From Sequoia sempervirens (taxonomy: Eukaryota; Streptophyta; Pinopsida; Cupressales; Cupressaceae), in contig VDFB02193867.1 in NCBI GenBank assembly GCA_007258455.2, forward strand, positions 531,066,751 to 531,130,750: a stretch of DNA of 64,000 bases. The letters run 5' to 3'. Below, piece by piece: positions 33,736 to 46,386 of this stretch. The position numbers and the translations under genes were made by a program. Below the pieces are notes generated by a model. That model made no database searches. It was given only the letters and a program-made list of their open reading frames with translations, and was not told where the DNA came from. Within the stretch, counting starts at the first letter, position 1. The number at the start of each line of letters is the position of its first letter.

Positions 33736-34740
33736 CTATACAACTAAATTCAGTGGATTTATACTTCTAATCTTCTCCATGACCAATGGGCTATCCTGAT
33801 CAATGGGATGCTCTGTAACTATACAAGGAGGGTTAAGAGGCCCATTTTCTTTAAAAATTGGAATTTCATACCTACTAACCTCATCTTGAAAGGGTTGATC
33901 TAGAATGAAAGGACTTGTTTGAATCTCATGTTTTTGTGTTTGAGAAAACAAAAACTTCATCTACTTCCTTTTTGTAGTGGATTTATACTTCTAATCTTCA
34001 TGTCTACTCTATAGCTAAATGCATTGAATTTATACATCTAATCTTCTCCATGATCAATGGGCTATCCTAATCAATGGGCTACTCTGTAACTATACAAGGA
34101 GGCTTAAGAGGCCCATTTTTTTTAAAACTTGGATTTTCACACCTACTAACCTCATCTTGAAAGGGTTGACCTAGAATGAAAGGTGTTGTTTGAATCTCAA
34201 GCTTTTGTGTTTGAGCAAACAAAAGCTTCATCTACTCCCCTTTTGCAGCTAACTCCCTCTCGAGCTTTTATTCAAACTGTATCCTTTGTGTTTCCAACTC
34301 TTGCTCATGAAGGTAGGTTAGATAATCTAACTCATGTTGATGCAAATCAAGCTCTTGTTTCCTCCTGAACTCTTTTATCTTCTTTGTGATGTCTAACAAT
34401 ATGTCCTTGGTGTCATTCATGTTATTCTTCATATTATTCATGTTATTATTCATATCCCTAACCTCCAAATCTTGGAGGTGATCAGGAGAGTGTTTGAATT
34501 GATTTGACATTAAAGATGTTTATTGAGGCTAATTCTGGACATTTAAATGTTGATATGAAGATTGAGCATGAGTGGGTGGGAGGTAATCATGATGATCATG
34601 CTAATATACTATTGTTGCATGGCTGTTTGGGATGTAACAAGCAACATGACTAGCCTAATATGGTTGATAAGGATGTGGATAGGCAATATTTTCATGAAAC
34701 AAAGGTGGAAACATGCTATTTTTTATGAAAACTTGACATG
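33736..34740 (-). pseudogene. Pro/Gln-rich then coiled-coil frame of X (unit 2)
   Basis: Second copy of the 23760-24500 frame. From 34510 it reads MSNQFKHSPDHLQDLEVRD, MNNNMNNMKNNMN, then the charged coiled coil (KKIKEFRRKQELDLHQHELD). The better preserved tail at 33736-33960 encodes SPFILDQPFQDEVSRYEIPI and VTEHPIDQDSPLVMEKIRSI. Several stops of unit 1 are open here, so combining both copies would clarify the ancestral frame. Family unknown. Confidence 0.5.
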
Positions 34741-34977
34741 TTAAAGCATTTGAAACTTGGAAAACTTCTTGAAATCAAAGTGAATAAGATTTTTTTTGCA
34801 AAGATGAAACATACCAGCACTTTATCTGCTTGAAACTAATAGATTGGACTCAAAATTTCTAGGTATAAATAGTAACCTCTGAAACGTAAAAAGACTTGTA
34901 TATACCAAAATAGCAACTTGCAATTTGAATTCTTTGTCTAAACTAAACTTCATAGTCCCATCAAGCATCCCAAAAAC

Positions 34978-35821
34978 TGTTGTCATGAGGATTGAACCCT
35001 AGATGCTAAGCTTAAAGCTCAACAATCTCGTGAAACATGGAAACACCTTCAAGCTTGTGGGTTGCTCATGTTGAAGGTGAATCTCTAGATTGTGGGTTGG
35101 TTCCCCTTTTGATCTCCTAGAATTTAATGACTTGTGTGGGAAAAGGGAGAAAGATTAATCTATGAAACTGAAGGAAACTCGAATGGTAAATTAATTCTAG
35201 GAGGTGATGCACTGAAAAATACTATTATGCAGACTTATTCATAACTAATATTCTTAGAAAATCTATAAACACAACTCAACTTGGGCACCTTGATCACATA
35301 AATGCTTCACTAAAAGGATTTGCTTAATATTTCCTTACTAAGGAAAGCAAATTTTTGTATCATTTACTAATGTATGTACACAATAGCAGTTTATCACAGG
35401 TCATTAATTGTGCTTTAAAGTTTATCTCTTCTCTTAATTTGCAAAAACCCTATTTTCCTTAGTAAGGAAAGATTAAGCTAGTCTTCTAGTGAAACATTTA
35501 TGTGATCAAGGTGCCCAAGTTGAGTTGTGTTTATAGATTTTTTGGGAATACTAGTTGTGAATAAGTTTGCATAATATTATTTTTCAGTGCATAACCTCCT
35601 AGAAGTAATTTACCATCTAGTTTGTCTTCAGTTTCATAGATTAATATTTCTCCCTTTTCCCACACAAATCATTAGATTCCAGGAGATCAAAAGGGGAACC
35701 AGCCCATAATCTAGAGATTCAACTTCAACATGAGCAACCCATGGGCTTGAAGGTGTTTCCATGTTTCACAAGATTTTTGAGCTTCAAGCTTAGCATCTAG
35801 GGTGCAATCCTCGTGACAACA
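34978..35821. repeat. 844-bp imperfect palindrome (unit 2)
   Basis: Second copy of 24738-25581, of identical length. It starts TGTTGTCATGAGGATTG and ends CTCGTGACAACA, followed by GTACC at 35822. Equal length in both units indicates little indel change since the duplication. Confidence 0.8.
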
Positions 35822-35826
35822 GTACC

Positions 35827-36040
35827 ATCAAGAGTTGTTGACAATGAAATGTGTTTTAGATCCAAGGTTTTTCTTGACATGTGTTCACAATATTAGATAT
35901 CTTTAACACATTCAACACCTTATCATCCACGGGGAAATGGATAGGCTAAATCAAGCAACAAATGCATCACGAATACCATCAAAAAATATTTGGATGCAAA
36001 CAAGAAAAGGTGGGATGATAAGTTAATTTTTTTGTCTAAG
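35827..36040 (+). pseudogene. Element D integrase, distal half (unit 2)
   Basis: Copy of 25587-25800 with about ten differences in the first 200 bases. It encodes the same STPYHP(R/Q)GNG and SNKC..NTIKKYLDANKKRW stretches. There is no proximal integrase half next to this copy, which shows it arose by the tandem duplication rather than by a separate insertion. Confidence 0.8.
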
Positions 36041-37839
36041 AAAATAGTGTTACTGTTACCTATTTTTTCAATTATCCCAAATAGGTAGCACTGTTATATT
36101 TTACAAGTGGAAAGAAGGTACATTTTAACTTTTCTATGTCAGATTCATGTGCATAAAGAGATATCAGAAGACTACAATACTATATTTCCTTATCCAGATG
36201 CATATAACATAGGAAAAAGTACACAATCTTTCTAAAAATGTAGTCTTTCTTGATAATTATAAGTGTATAGTGTCCCTCACAAGTCGAGCGACTGACTATT
36301 TTAATGCATATAAAGAAAAAACTATACATTTACAGATACAAAGAGAAATAATTCACATAAAGAGGAAGGGGGCCCGTCATTGCCTAAATGACAAATCTTG
36401 GTTCCTTTGTCCTACATCATTTTCAGTCTCTCCTGCTTGTCCTCCTTCTAGTTGATGCTCTCCTTGCTGCTCCTAGGTTCCTTGTATCTGTGTGAGACAG
36501 TGATGTTAGAGAAATTAGGGACCACCAATCAAAGTATGTGGATACATATATAAACATATGATTTGATCCTCATGTGCATTAAAATAGATTACATACCATA
36601 GATGTCCAAGTAAACAAGAGAGTTATCAAATGCATCTACCATATGCTTTGTTTACCTAGCATGTTTTCACATTGTGTAGGTATAGGTTAAATCTTTGTTA
36701 TTTTTTTGTTTCATCTGGTTAAAGCATGTGGGGTAAAATGTGGCTCCCATAAGGGTTGAGCCCATCATGTTGCCTTCTTGTGTTTTAAGAGTGGTAGGAA
36801 TGTAAGCAAATTTAGCAACTTGATCAAATTGATGATAAACCTATTCTTGATGCATTAAATCAATATGGAATCATGCTATTTGATCAAATTTCATTATCAG
36901 ATTCAAAAGATGCAACAAAAATTGTGTGTATTATCAAGAAAGATTACTTTTCATCATTTCACAATGAACCAAATAGTAGGTTGCCATCATATTGATCAAA
37001 AGGGCAGTCATTTCTTCTTGGAAATATTACTCTACTATATATTGTTGATGGGTGTTTTGCACACTTTCTCAACACAGGTATTACACATGTGCACTACCAC
37101 TCTTGAAAGGAAATCTCCAACAACAAGTTGTTGAAAATATCCCCAAGGTCTCTCGGGTGTCAGGTCATGACTTGCATGGAACTCCTCAGTTGATGTTTGA
37201 TGTGATTTTGCTGGTAATCATAGGGTAGACTTATGAATCTTGATGGGGAGTGGATCTTAAAATCTGAAGTTTCTGAGATGAGAGTCAAGGTGTATTTTGT
37301 TGTAGGTTCGGACAGCAGTCTAAAACTTTAATGTTTTCTTCAAGTTTTGGCATTACAATGTGGAATGAACCTTAACATTGGTTGTTTCTAAAAAAGAGGA
37401 AAAAAGAGCATGGAAAGGGGAAGGTTCCTAGATCTGCAACTAACTGTGAACAGTAATCATGGAGTTCCTGCCATGGACAACTTCCTTGAAACAAAATTTC
37501 ACATAACCAAAAAATTCACAGTCTCATGAAATTTTCGCTATCATCTAAGGTCTACGGATATTTCATCGTTCATTCACCATATATATGCATGAACAAAGAT
37601 AAAAGTGTGGAGTAGTTTTGAATTCAATTCCAGACTAACTTTTCTCAACCATTTACCAACAACAAGCATCAAAAAGTGTGGATTAGGAAGGCATCTACAT
37701 AACAGAAATTTTCATAACTACAAAACAACATAACCAAATCTATCTAAGTAGTTTAAATCTAACTTAAAAAAACAATGTAAATTTAAATAAAGCATCTAAC
37801 AATGGAGAATTAATCATGAAACATGTGAAGAACTCAGAA
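36041..37839. other. Unassigned sequence of unit 2
   Basis: Counterpart of 25801-27599. The protein-like stretch at 36,800-37,130 is kept with different frame breaks (CVLSRKITFHHFTMNQIVG in one frame). No gene is recognised. Confidence 0.35.
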
Positions 37840-38090
37840 AATGCACCAAGTCAATGTATTTTCATTATAAACTTCTGCAGCATGTCTTTACAACAACTCA
37901 ACTCCCTTTGACAATGAGAGAAGACCCTTATTTATAGTGCCCAAAAAGTAGAACGAATGGCCAATATTCACTACAAACTAGGGTTCTACCTACCCCCCAA
38001 TATATTACAATTTAAAATACAATCTTTTTCATATCCCTATTTCGTCTTCTAGTGACAACACTGTAGCATTTTTGTCTTTTGCTGATTGCT
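37840..38090 (-). promoter_or_regulatory. LTR-like promoter segment with TATA box (unit 2)
   Basis: Copy of 27600-27860. The minus strand has GGCACTATAAATAAGGGTCT (TATA at about 37928-37935) downstream of the giant-frame stop, and the same TGCTACAGTGTTGTCACT start. Confidence 0.45.
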
Positions 38091-38103
38091 CTTTCTATGA
38101 TAG

Positions 38104-41100
38104 CTATTCCTTCATAACCTTTTCACTAACAATAGGGTCACCCTCCTACTTCTTCATAGCTACATATTCCATAAACTTCAAGATTATTGGTTGGAGCTTG
38201 TCGACCTCCAAGATCTCGGATCATAGTAACTGATAACTCCATTCCTTAGAGTTGTCCCCAAGCCTCTTCCAATCATCATCATACTTGGCAGTGTGGTCCT
38301 TGAACAGTTCTAACTGGGCGAAGGTGCAGGCGAAAAAATTCATGAAATCCATTATTATCTCATCTAACATCCCATCCTCCTTCCTTTTCTGGAAATGGGG
38401 ATTTATCTTCTCCGGATCAATTTGCACTGCGGGCATGTCATATCCCGTCATTAGCCTCAAATATCAGTCAAAATCCACTCTAAAATCTTTGACCCATTCA
38501 ATATCTGGATCCACCTTATCAATTACCTGCTCCAACCTTTCTTTCCTATTATTAAACTCCCACTTCCATTCATCTACTAGCATATGATCATCCCCTTTTA
38601 GTGTGAGCTTGTTTTCCCATGTGGATTTTGGTAGCTGGAGGATAGCCTCGATCTTTGGATAAGTAGACTTATACATTGCAGGGAAGTCAGTGCAAAGCTT
38701 CTTTGTGCCCTCCAGAGATTGTTGTAAATCTAGGAACTTGTTGGATGTTCAAACAACCTAACTGATACCCATGTTCTCGACATATAGGACCTGTCAGAAC
38801 CATCTCTCTGTAGTTTTTTCTATGTTCTTTCTCCTCTCCAATTTGTCAATTTGTTCCTTGGACAGTAGTTGGGGTGGAGCAAAGGATGTAGTAGGCATGT
38901 CTTCAACTCAAGACCATTGTTGGATGTAATCTGTCAAGGTGGCTACCTGTGCTTTAAGATCATCTTTTGAGAATTTATCTTGTTGTATTAAATGCACCAC
39001 CATAGCCACAAACTCCTCAAGGTGCTCCACCTTTTTCTCCCTAATAGTAGTTCCAAAGTTAATGGTGGAGACATTATAGCTTACTCCCTCTTGGCCTACC
39101 ACTGGTGTTGCTATTTGCATAGTTTGGGACCCAGAAGCATCCATCATTACCTTAGATCTAACTTTGGACTTCTTCTCCTTGCTTGTTGAGATCTGCGCCC
39201 AGGCCAGGATAGCCTCTAGCCTTACTCTTGGAACCCTTGGGCAGGAGTCTTCTTTACAAGTTGCTTCTCCAGCCACTCGGGCATAGTGGATTTTCCCTTA
39301 TGTGATTCTCGATCACCCTCCCCTTCCCTTGTTTAGATCTTTGTTTGTTCACCTATGGGAGCCATTTCTTTCATTTTAGTATCATCTCCTTCTTCCTTGT
39401 TGGAGTTTTGGATAAACATGAGGCATTTGATGGGAGGCTTGGTAGGCAATCGCTCTTGTGGGATTTCTTCTATCTCAATTCCTTTCTCTTTCCTTTCTTC
39501 AACTTGTTTGTCCTCGTGAACATGTGCCTCTGGCCTGTCTCTTTCTATATCTCCTTCTTCATAAGGAGGTCACACATCCTCCTTATGTTCCCCTGTAGGG
39601 AGTTCCACATTTTCTGTTGCCCTGTCACCTTCTTGCCCCTCATCCCTAGGTGGTGGCCTTTCTACTTCTTCTCCATCGTGCTTCAATTATTTGGCCATTT
39701 CTTTTCACGATCATCATCAAAGGTCTGTACAATAGTTCTACCACCGGTACCCTCCTCTTCATCTCCACTTTTGAAAGATCCTTCTCCTTCTTCTTCGTAG
39801 ACCACCCTGTCAATTTTTCGGTGTTGATACTTCAGATGTTCATGGTACTCATCAGCTTCTTCCTCCATTTCCTTCAAGGCTTCTTTCTCCTGCCTCTCCC
39901 ATTCTTCAAAAATTAATGTTGTGGATTCCATTGTTGGCGGTTTGGTTGGAGGTTGCGAAGGTGTAGCACTGGCGAGGACCCGCACTAAGGCAGCTTAGAT
40001 GGTGGGATCTAAAAGGATTTGAGAAATCTCAGAGGGGACATTCTGCATGTTTTGTGAGAAATCCTTTGGTAATGCTAGTGAGGCCATTGGTGTTGTCACT
40101 GTTGCCAATGGGAGTGATGTAGTAGGTGACATGGCAGCGGAGGAAAGCAGAGTAGGTGCAGTGGAGGAAGAGTCAACCATTATTATGGGCCCAGCCAGGG
40201 GAGAGGAGGTGAGATGGACTAAGATGTCCACTATAGGTGGGGATGTAGCGACCATGGCCTGGGAAGTAGGCGGAAGGGTGGTGGAGACAGGGAGAGCTGG
40301 AGTAGGTCTTGGTTGATCTGTCTTCCCTTCCTCACCCTCTTGAAGGGGATCTTCTTGAATTGGTGGCTGCTTAGCAATGCTTCCTATCTTTTTGGGCCTC
40401 TTAGAGGGTGAGCCTTTTGAAAATTCCTTGAATAAACTTTGGGGTCTGCAGACTATTCCACCTCAATTCCCTTCCTTTTCTTCGATCTTGTGAGTGGAGG
40501 AGATTTGGATGTCCCACCTGTTGAAATTCTAGCAACGACATCTTCCATGGCACTAGGCTCACTCTTGAGCCCTTCATACGTTAAGAAAACCCCTTGTTGC
40601 TTTAATCAGGCTACTTTTCCATCAATCCATTCTTTGGTACATGCCTGAGTTGGCTTAGATATAATATTGAGGTCATTGACCTCTTGCTCATCCCAATCTA
40701 TCATTGGCAGTGAAAGATTAGTGACTGCGGCGTACCTAGGGTCCATGATGGTGCTCTCATCCTCCTCGACCTAATTTGGTATAGGAAACAACTGCACCCT
40801 TCTTATGAAGTGTGCAGTCATCCTCATGTAATGTCTTGAGTGCATCTCCTTGTCATCTTGGCAGTCTACCTAGAAATCTTCAATGTGATTTAGGTGGGAA
40901 TACCCTGGTCCCAATGCCTTTCTTACATGCCCATATGGGTCCACCCATGGGTGAGCAGTATGTAAGCAGAAGTGGTACTCCGCCAATTCCTTCACAGAAT
41001 TCCTAGCACACTGGGAAGTTTGAAATTTGTACATTCCTTGGCTGAAAGCTAAGGGTTAAGGGATCCCTGCCAAGTGTTTGCTACCAAGGACTGAATGCAT

Positions 41101-42280
41101 ATGTTGTAGCTGCCAAGAAAGTTCTAACAATATGATTCGGTCATTGGGATATCAGGGCAGCTTATTCGGCCTTTCCGTGAAACCTTGGGCACGAATATAT
41201 GTGAATTTGGGGTACTCTAAAAATAAGAAGGCGTACTACTTCAAGAATGCTTGAGCATTGTGAGAGACCCTTCTCTCAAAATCCCCTTCGATCAACCTGA
41301 TGATGTGGCCGATGAAGGCGTCATTCACCCTGCAGTACTCCTTAAAATTCTTGAACTGTATCTAGGGATATCTATCATAGACCTTCAATCTTCGGCCCGA
41401 CTCCTCATCGGGGGCCACAAATAATACAATGTATTTCCTCTTCTCAGCCAGTGAGTAGACCAGATAGGAGGTCATGTAGAACTTAGAGCTCTTCTTCACA
41501 TTCATAAATTTCTCATGGAAGTAGTCACTTCTCATGCCTCCCTAGTAGAATGAGGCTTTTGTGGTGACATCTTCATCCCCACAGAGGATTTGTTCAACAA
41601 AATACACCATCCACTCTTGATAAAATGCAGTAGTAGGGAGGCCCATTACCCTAGTCAACATGGTTACTAGGTCATGGTAGTCCTCGTAGAAATCATTGTG
41701 AAAGATTTCTTGAGGAACTTTTGCAGCGTTGCCCCTTTTCTCCTTGAGCCAGTACTAGTTTATTAATTTTTTGCAACCTATCGAGTCTTCATCCCAAGTT
41801 GCTTTACCTTCGTCCATGGTGGGTATCTCCATTTCTCTAAAGGTGGGAATGTGAAAATTTGTGGTGATCGCCTCAGTTGACATGTCAACGAGGATGTTTA
41901 TGTCCCTATCAATGATATTTCTTGTATGTGGCTTGTAGGCCTACCAACAAGCCATGACCAATTCAGGGGCTATGAAAGACAGGGGGGAAGCCTGCAACTT
42001 TTGCAATCCCACTCTATCTGATTAATCTAGAATTGTCAGTCTTCAGGTAGATTCTAACCCTTTGTTGTAACTCATCAATATTGACATGGCCAATATTGGT
42101 GTCTATGATTTCCTTCTAGTTGGTGATGATTTTTTAATGCAGGGGTTCACTTTGGAACTGGTACTTAATTTGGTCTTTTTCCTCTCTTCCATGAGGAGTC
42201 TTATCCACTTTCTTTCCTTTGTCCTTCTCTGCAGCTGCCCCCGAGGGTCCTGCACCTGATTCCATATATCCTGGAAACAT
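38104..42280 (-). pseudogene. Giant reading frame of unknown family (unit 2)
   Basis: Second copy of 27884-32056, from ATG at about 42280 to the stop at 38104. The N-terminal half keeps the original frame (40255-39683 segments). One or more indels between 39683 and 39276 shift the C-terminal part (39276-38908, 38676-38464, 38460-38221) to another frame. Some unit 1 stops are sense codons here (for example CAG for the TAG at 31133), while others are shared. C-terminal words such as KRKEDGMLDEIIMDFMNFFA confirm homology. Function unknown. Confidence 0.7.
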
Positions 42281-43472
42281 AGACATAATGAGTACAACCA
42301 ATTACGAAAGCATTAACATTAGTCAAAATCCCATGGACGAAATCCAATCAGACATCATATGATTAATGAAGTTAAATCTTTACTTTCAGATGTCGTTAGT
42401 CACTTTCTAAAGGGATCTTGGATAATCCAGGCCCAAGGGGCCGGACTTCCCTAGCAGGAATGTTGTTTTGAAAGGGCGAACAAGGTGGAGCAATTTGGGT
42501 GATTTCTCCCATCTTCTTGCTTTAATGGTTTGAAAGGCTTGTGTTGAAAAGTGTCAAATTTGAGCATGTGGGTCGAGATTGGTTTTCAAAATTTCATTTA
42601 TCTTGATCAATTTTGGAGCTCCCAAAGGTTCAGGGCCAGAAAGTTGTCAGGACTTTGTTGTTTGAAATAGCTAGGAAGAAACAAAGTTCTAGGCTCCAGG
42701 ACCCAAGAGGTCCAAGGACAGTCGATTGTGTTATTTTAAATGCTTAAGCATTTGGTCTCGAAGGGGCAGAACACCATTGGTGATTTGTTGTTCAAAAAAA
42801 TGGCGAGGGCGACATGAAAGTCTAGAGGGAGCGGCCCAGTGGACCGGACCTAGCATTAAGCTCAGCGACCAGATTTTCCTTGTGATGATTTTTGCGGCAA
42901 TTTTGAGAGTGGACCTCGAAGGTCAGGAAGCCAGGCAAGTTTTTCCTTTTTTTGCTAGCTGCCACGAGACAAAATCTAGGTGGTCAGGGCCAGACGAGGG
43001 AAAAGACGTCAATGTTCACTGTTCATTGGTTTTCGCAGCAAAAGAGTGGTTGGGACCCGGAAGGCGGAAGGTCACTATCGGGGTTTCACCGTCATAAATG
43101 ACGAAGATAGCATGGAGTTTCGGACACGGAGGTCCAGATGGTTGGGCCCGATAGGGGTAAAAGCAGTTGAAAAAATTTCTCAACTTAAGTGGACGACAAA
43201 GAAGGGTCTGGGTCCTAGGGTTCAAGAAGGTAGAAGCCTTCTGCCGTTTTGGAATGAAGGACACCTGAAGGAAACTCGACTAGGGAAACTCGGCGACCCA
43301 GGCCCGCCAAGCCCCAAGGCCACTGGTAGAAGCAAACTTCGAAGGAGAGTCCACAAGGCACCAGGACTTAACCAAAAGGAAGGGGATGAAACATGGTCAA
43401 CTTAAGATGAGACTTTGAAAAATGTTGACCACTTAGGACACCAAAATGGGGCACACAAAATGAGACAGCAAT
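42281..43472. other. GC-richer leader region upstream of the giant frame (unit 2)
   Basis: Copy of 32057-33246. Plus-strand open frames (42726-43097, 42980-43405) are preserved only partly between copies and have no family resemblance, so I treat them as non-coding. Confidence 0.45.
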
Positions 43473-44467
43473 AGAAGTACCTTGCAAGGCAAAAGAAAAG
43501 AGGGTCCCCATTTTGAATGGGGCGTGTGTGCTGAGGGCACAACAAATGGTGAGTCTATTGGGAAACGCTCCTGAATGTTCTAAGGATAAGCATTCATTCT
43601 TGACCTAGAATCTCTAGTTTTGTAGGCCAAGAGTAGAATTCCAAGAGTGAACTGGGAGAATAGGATCCTGAGTTGGGTCAGTCTATAGGACATCTCAGAA
43701 GTGTGTGTGGTGAATTCATTCATTTCCATGAAATTGTGACAAGTGACTGCTAATCCAACTGAGCAAGCTACATAAACAGTCCAACACCAAAAGTAACCTG
43801 GACATTGCCCCACTGCTAGTCAGGCGTCGATAATCCCAATAGAGTTATTGCTGTGATTCCACAAATATTTCTCTACTGTGAGCCGAGCATCCATAGCCCC
43901 AGTAGAGTTATCCGCACACCCATACGGTCATTTGATTTGAGATTTTTCTTCCTCTTTTGTGTTTTAATGTTTCTTTCAATGTTCTTTTTTTTTCTCACTT
44001 ATCTTTTTGCTCGACCGTGTAAGCATCGAAGCCTACAATGGGTTTGGGAACCACAGTGGTCACTGGAGTAGACTTAGGATTTTTCACTCACTAGGGTATC
44101 ATAGCAGCCATTGTACATTCCTTCAAAGATAATTAATATGTGTTTTGTGCAAGATCTGAGATGTGTGTAGAAAGATCCAACCAAGGGTCAAGTTCTAAAG
44201 CAAAGTTCAAACAAGGAAGCCACTTCTAGGTAGCCTTTAGGGACCAATAGTAGGAATGAATGTTTAGCCAAAACACAAAAAGGACAGACAACAAAGCAAA
44301 CCACTCATTAAATGAGCACGGCCAAAGAAAAAAAATAGAGGACACCCCCCTCAAAACAAAATAGCCAAAGAACAAGCAAAACAAGGAAAAAACAAAATGC
44401 AAGCAAACCAAAAGGCAACCTACTCTAACCTATGTATAGATATTTACAAGAAAGAGCTCAATAGAGC
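43473..44467. other. Spacer between giant frame and element C pol
   Basis: No gene is recognised. A 40-base phrase with ATCCATAGCCCCAGTAGAG at about 43876-43910 has a relative (GTCGATAATCCCAATAGAG) about 60 bases upstream. A T-rich tract lies at 43975-44010. On the minus strand this is the region between the integrase stop of C and the giant frame, so it may be 3' sequence of element C. Confidence 0.4.
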
Positions 44468-45697
44468 TCAGGCTTGGAAGTAATGCTTGAGGTGCTACCC
44501 ATTGACTGGAAATAGGATGTCTTCACCAGTTAAGGTCTTTAGGTAGAAAGAATTGTCTCCCAAAATTTCAGCTATTTGAAAGGGGTCAAGCCAAAGCTTG
44601 TCAAATTTTTTGTGTCACCCTTTCTTTTCATGGGCCTTGTCCCAATACGGGACTAAATCTGCAATTATAAAGGCCTTGATCTTGGCTTGGTGGTTGAACC
44701 ATCTCTTAACCATGCCCTAATGTTTGGAAAAAATTTCTATTGCATGGTCTCAGACTTCTTCTAAATGCAAGGGCTCAGCTAACTGAGCTTCCCTACGGTC
44801 CCTCCCTTTGTAAAACTTGTTGATAAATTGGAGAGTGGGAATCTTCAAGTGGATAGGAAATATGGGATCTAAGCCATAAATTAGATGGAATGGGGAATTT
44901 CCAAGGGAAGGCTTGTGGCTAGTGTGGTCTACCCAAAGGGCGAATCGGAGCTGGGTATGCCAGTCCTTGGGATTCCTATCAAGCAATTTCTTGATCACCA
45001 TAACCAAGTTCTTGTTTGTGGACTCAGCAAGGCCATTGCCTTGAGGGTAGTAATTTGACAAAAATTTAAGGGAAACTCCATAGTCGAAGGCCCAACTAGA
45101 AAATTTTAGTGAAGCAAACGTAGGTCCATTACCACACACTAATGCATAAGGACAACCAAATTGATTTAATATGAAACTTTCTAGAAAATTTGTAACTACC
45201 TCAGTTGTACACTACTTACATACAATTGCTTTTGTCCATCTAGTACAGTAATCAGTAGTGGTAAGAATGTACCTGTGTCCCGTAGATGATGGAGGGCTTA
45301 CCGGACCAATGAAATCGAAACCCCATTGTGCGAACAGTCTCACCTCCAACACGAGCTGTAGTGGGACAACAACATTCTTCTCCTTGGTAGCAGTGGTCTG
45401 ACACGTGTGACAAGAGTGAACATGACAATAAGCATCCTTGAAGATAGTTGGACAATAATACCCGGCTCTTAGTATCTGATGTGTCGTGGAAGGTCCGGAT
45501 CCATGACTAGTGAGAAACTTGTCATGAAACTCTTTCAAGACTTGGTCTACCTCCTCCTTGCCGAGGCATCTCAAGTAGATGCCTTCATGGTTTTTCTTGT
45601 ATAAAATGGACCCTTGCAACATGTAACTACTGCTTTTCAGTTTAAGAGCATGTTTTTTGACTCCTTGTAAGTGGGGTGGACACTTGCGGTTCAACAA
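44468..45697 (-). pseudogene. Element C integrase
   Basis: The zinc-binding part has HDKFLTSHGSGPSTTHQILR, then CHVHSCHTCQTT (HHCC). The core follows with FAQWGFDFIGPVS (first Asp), YILTTTDYCTRWTKAIV, CGNGPTF (normally SDNG; the second catalytic Asp is replaced by Gly) and YYPQGNGLAESTNKNLVMVI (catalytic Glu kept). The C-terminal domain carries KFDKLWLDPFQIAEILGDNS and ends PVNGQHLKHYFQA. In-frame stops at about 45210 and 44750 confirm decay. Confidence 0.88.
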
Positions 45698-45699
45698 AT

Positions 45700-46386
45700 A
45701 ATAGACAATGTCCTCGTACCATTCTCTCGGGGAAACATCCTCGAGCTGGTATTGCTACATAGTAAGTTCAGGTCCTACTTCTATTGCTGTTTCAGCAATT
45801 GTATGGATAAGTGTCTTCCCTCTTACCAACTTCATCGGTTGGATTTCCATGTCATATTCCTGTAGCAATGTGACCCATTTAGCTATTCATTTGCCCAATT
45901 CATTTTGTATAAGCAGTGTTTTCACTGCTGGATCTGGGACAATGGCAAACACTTTATTGCGCAAGATATAAAGCCTAAATTTATTCACTCCCCTTAGAGG
46001 GAATATGCTTTCTTTTCCACGTTGTGGTAGCGTAATTCAACATCTTTCAAAGGAGCACTCATGAAGGCGATCGGGTGCTCATTTCCTTCATCATCTTTCT
46101 GAGTCAGAATGCTAGCACATGAATGTTCTAAAGTGAATGAATAGATGTAAAACTGCTTCAGATAGTTTGGGATGACAAGCACAGGTGCCTCAGCAATAGC
46201 CTTTTTGATTTCTTCAAAAGCCTGTTTGGCTTTAGGAGTCCACTCAACTTTGGCATCCTGTTTCAACATGGCATTAAGTGGTTTAACAATCTCAGCAAAA
46301 CCCATGATGAATTTCCTGACAAAGGTGATCTTTCCGAAGAAGGACTTCAATTCCTTCTTGTTGCCTGGTGGTGGAATCTTCAACAA
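45700..46386 (-). pseudogene. Element C RT thumb and RNase H
   Basis: LKSFFGKITFVRKFIMGFAE and IVKPLNAMLKQDAKVEW form the connection. The RNase H has FTLEHSCASILTQKDDEGNE and HPIAFMSAPLKDVELRYHNV, with the catalytic Asp expected in the FTxD position replaced by Glu (LEHS). After KAYSL the frame breaks near 45990 and is decayed to about 45700. Confidence 0.82.

Larger units (their letters stand above)
33247..43472. repeat. 10.2-kb tandem duplication, unit 2
   Basis: Collinear with 23008-33246 in the same orientation. It ends near 43472 (GAGACAGCAATAG against GAGGTAGCAAAAG in unit 1), after which the sequence is unique. Contained parts are listed separately. The joint with unit 1 shows only a short ACAAGAG overlap. 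Confidence 0.9.

Noticed and set aside
23008..43472. The 10.2-kb repeat as an assembly artefact
   Set aside because: The units differ at about 5% of positions and by indels, which an artefactual duplication would not show.
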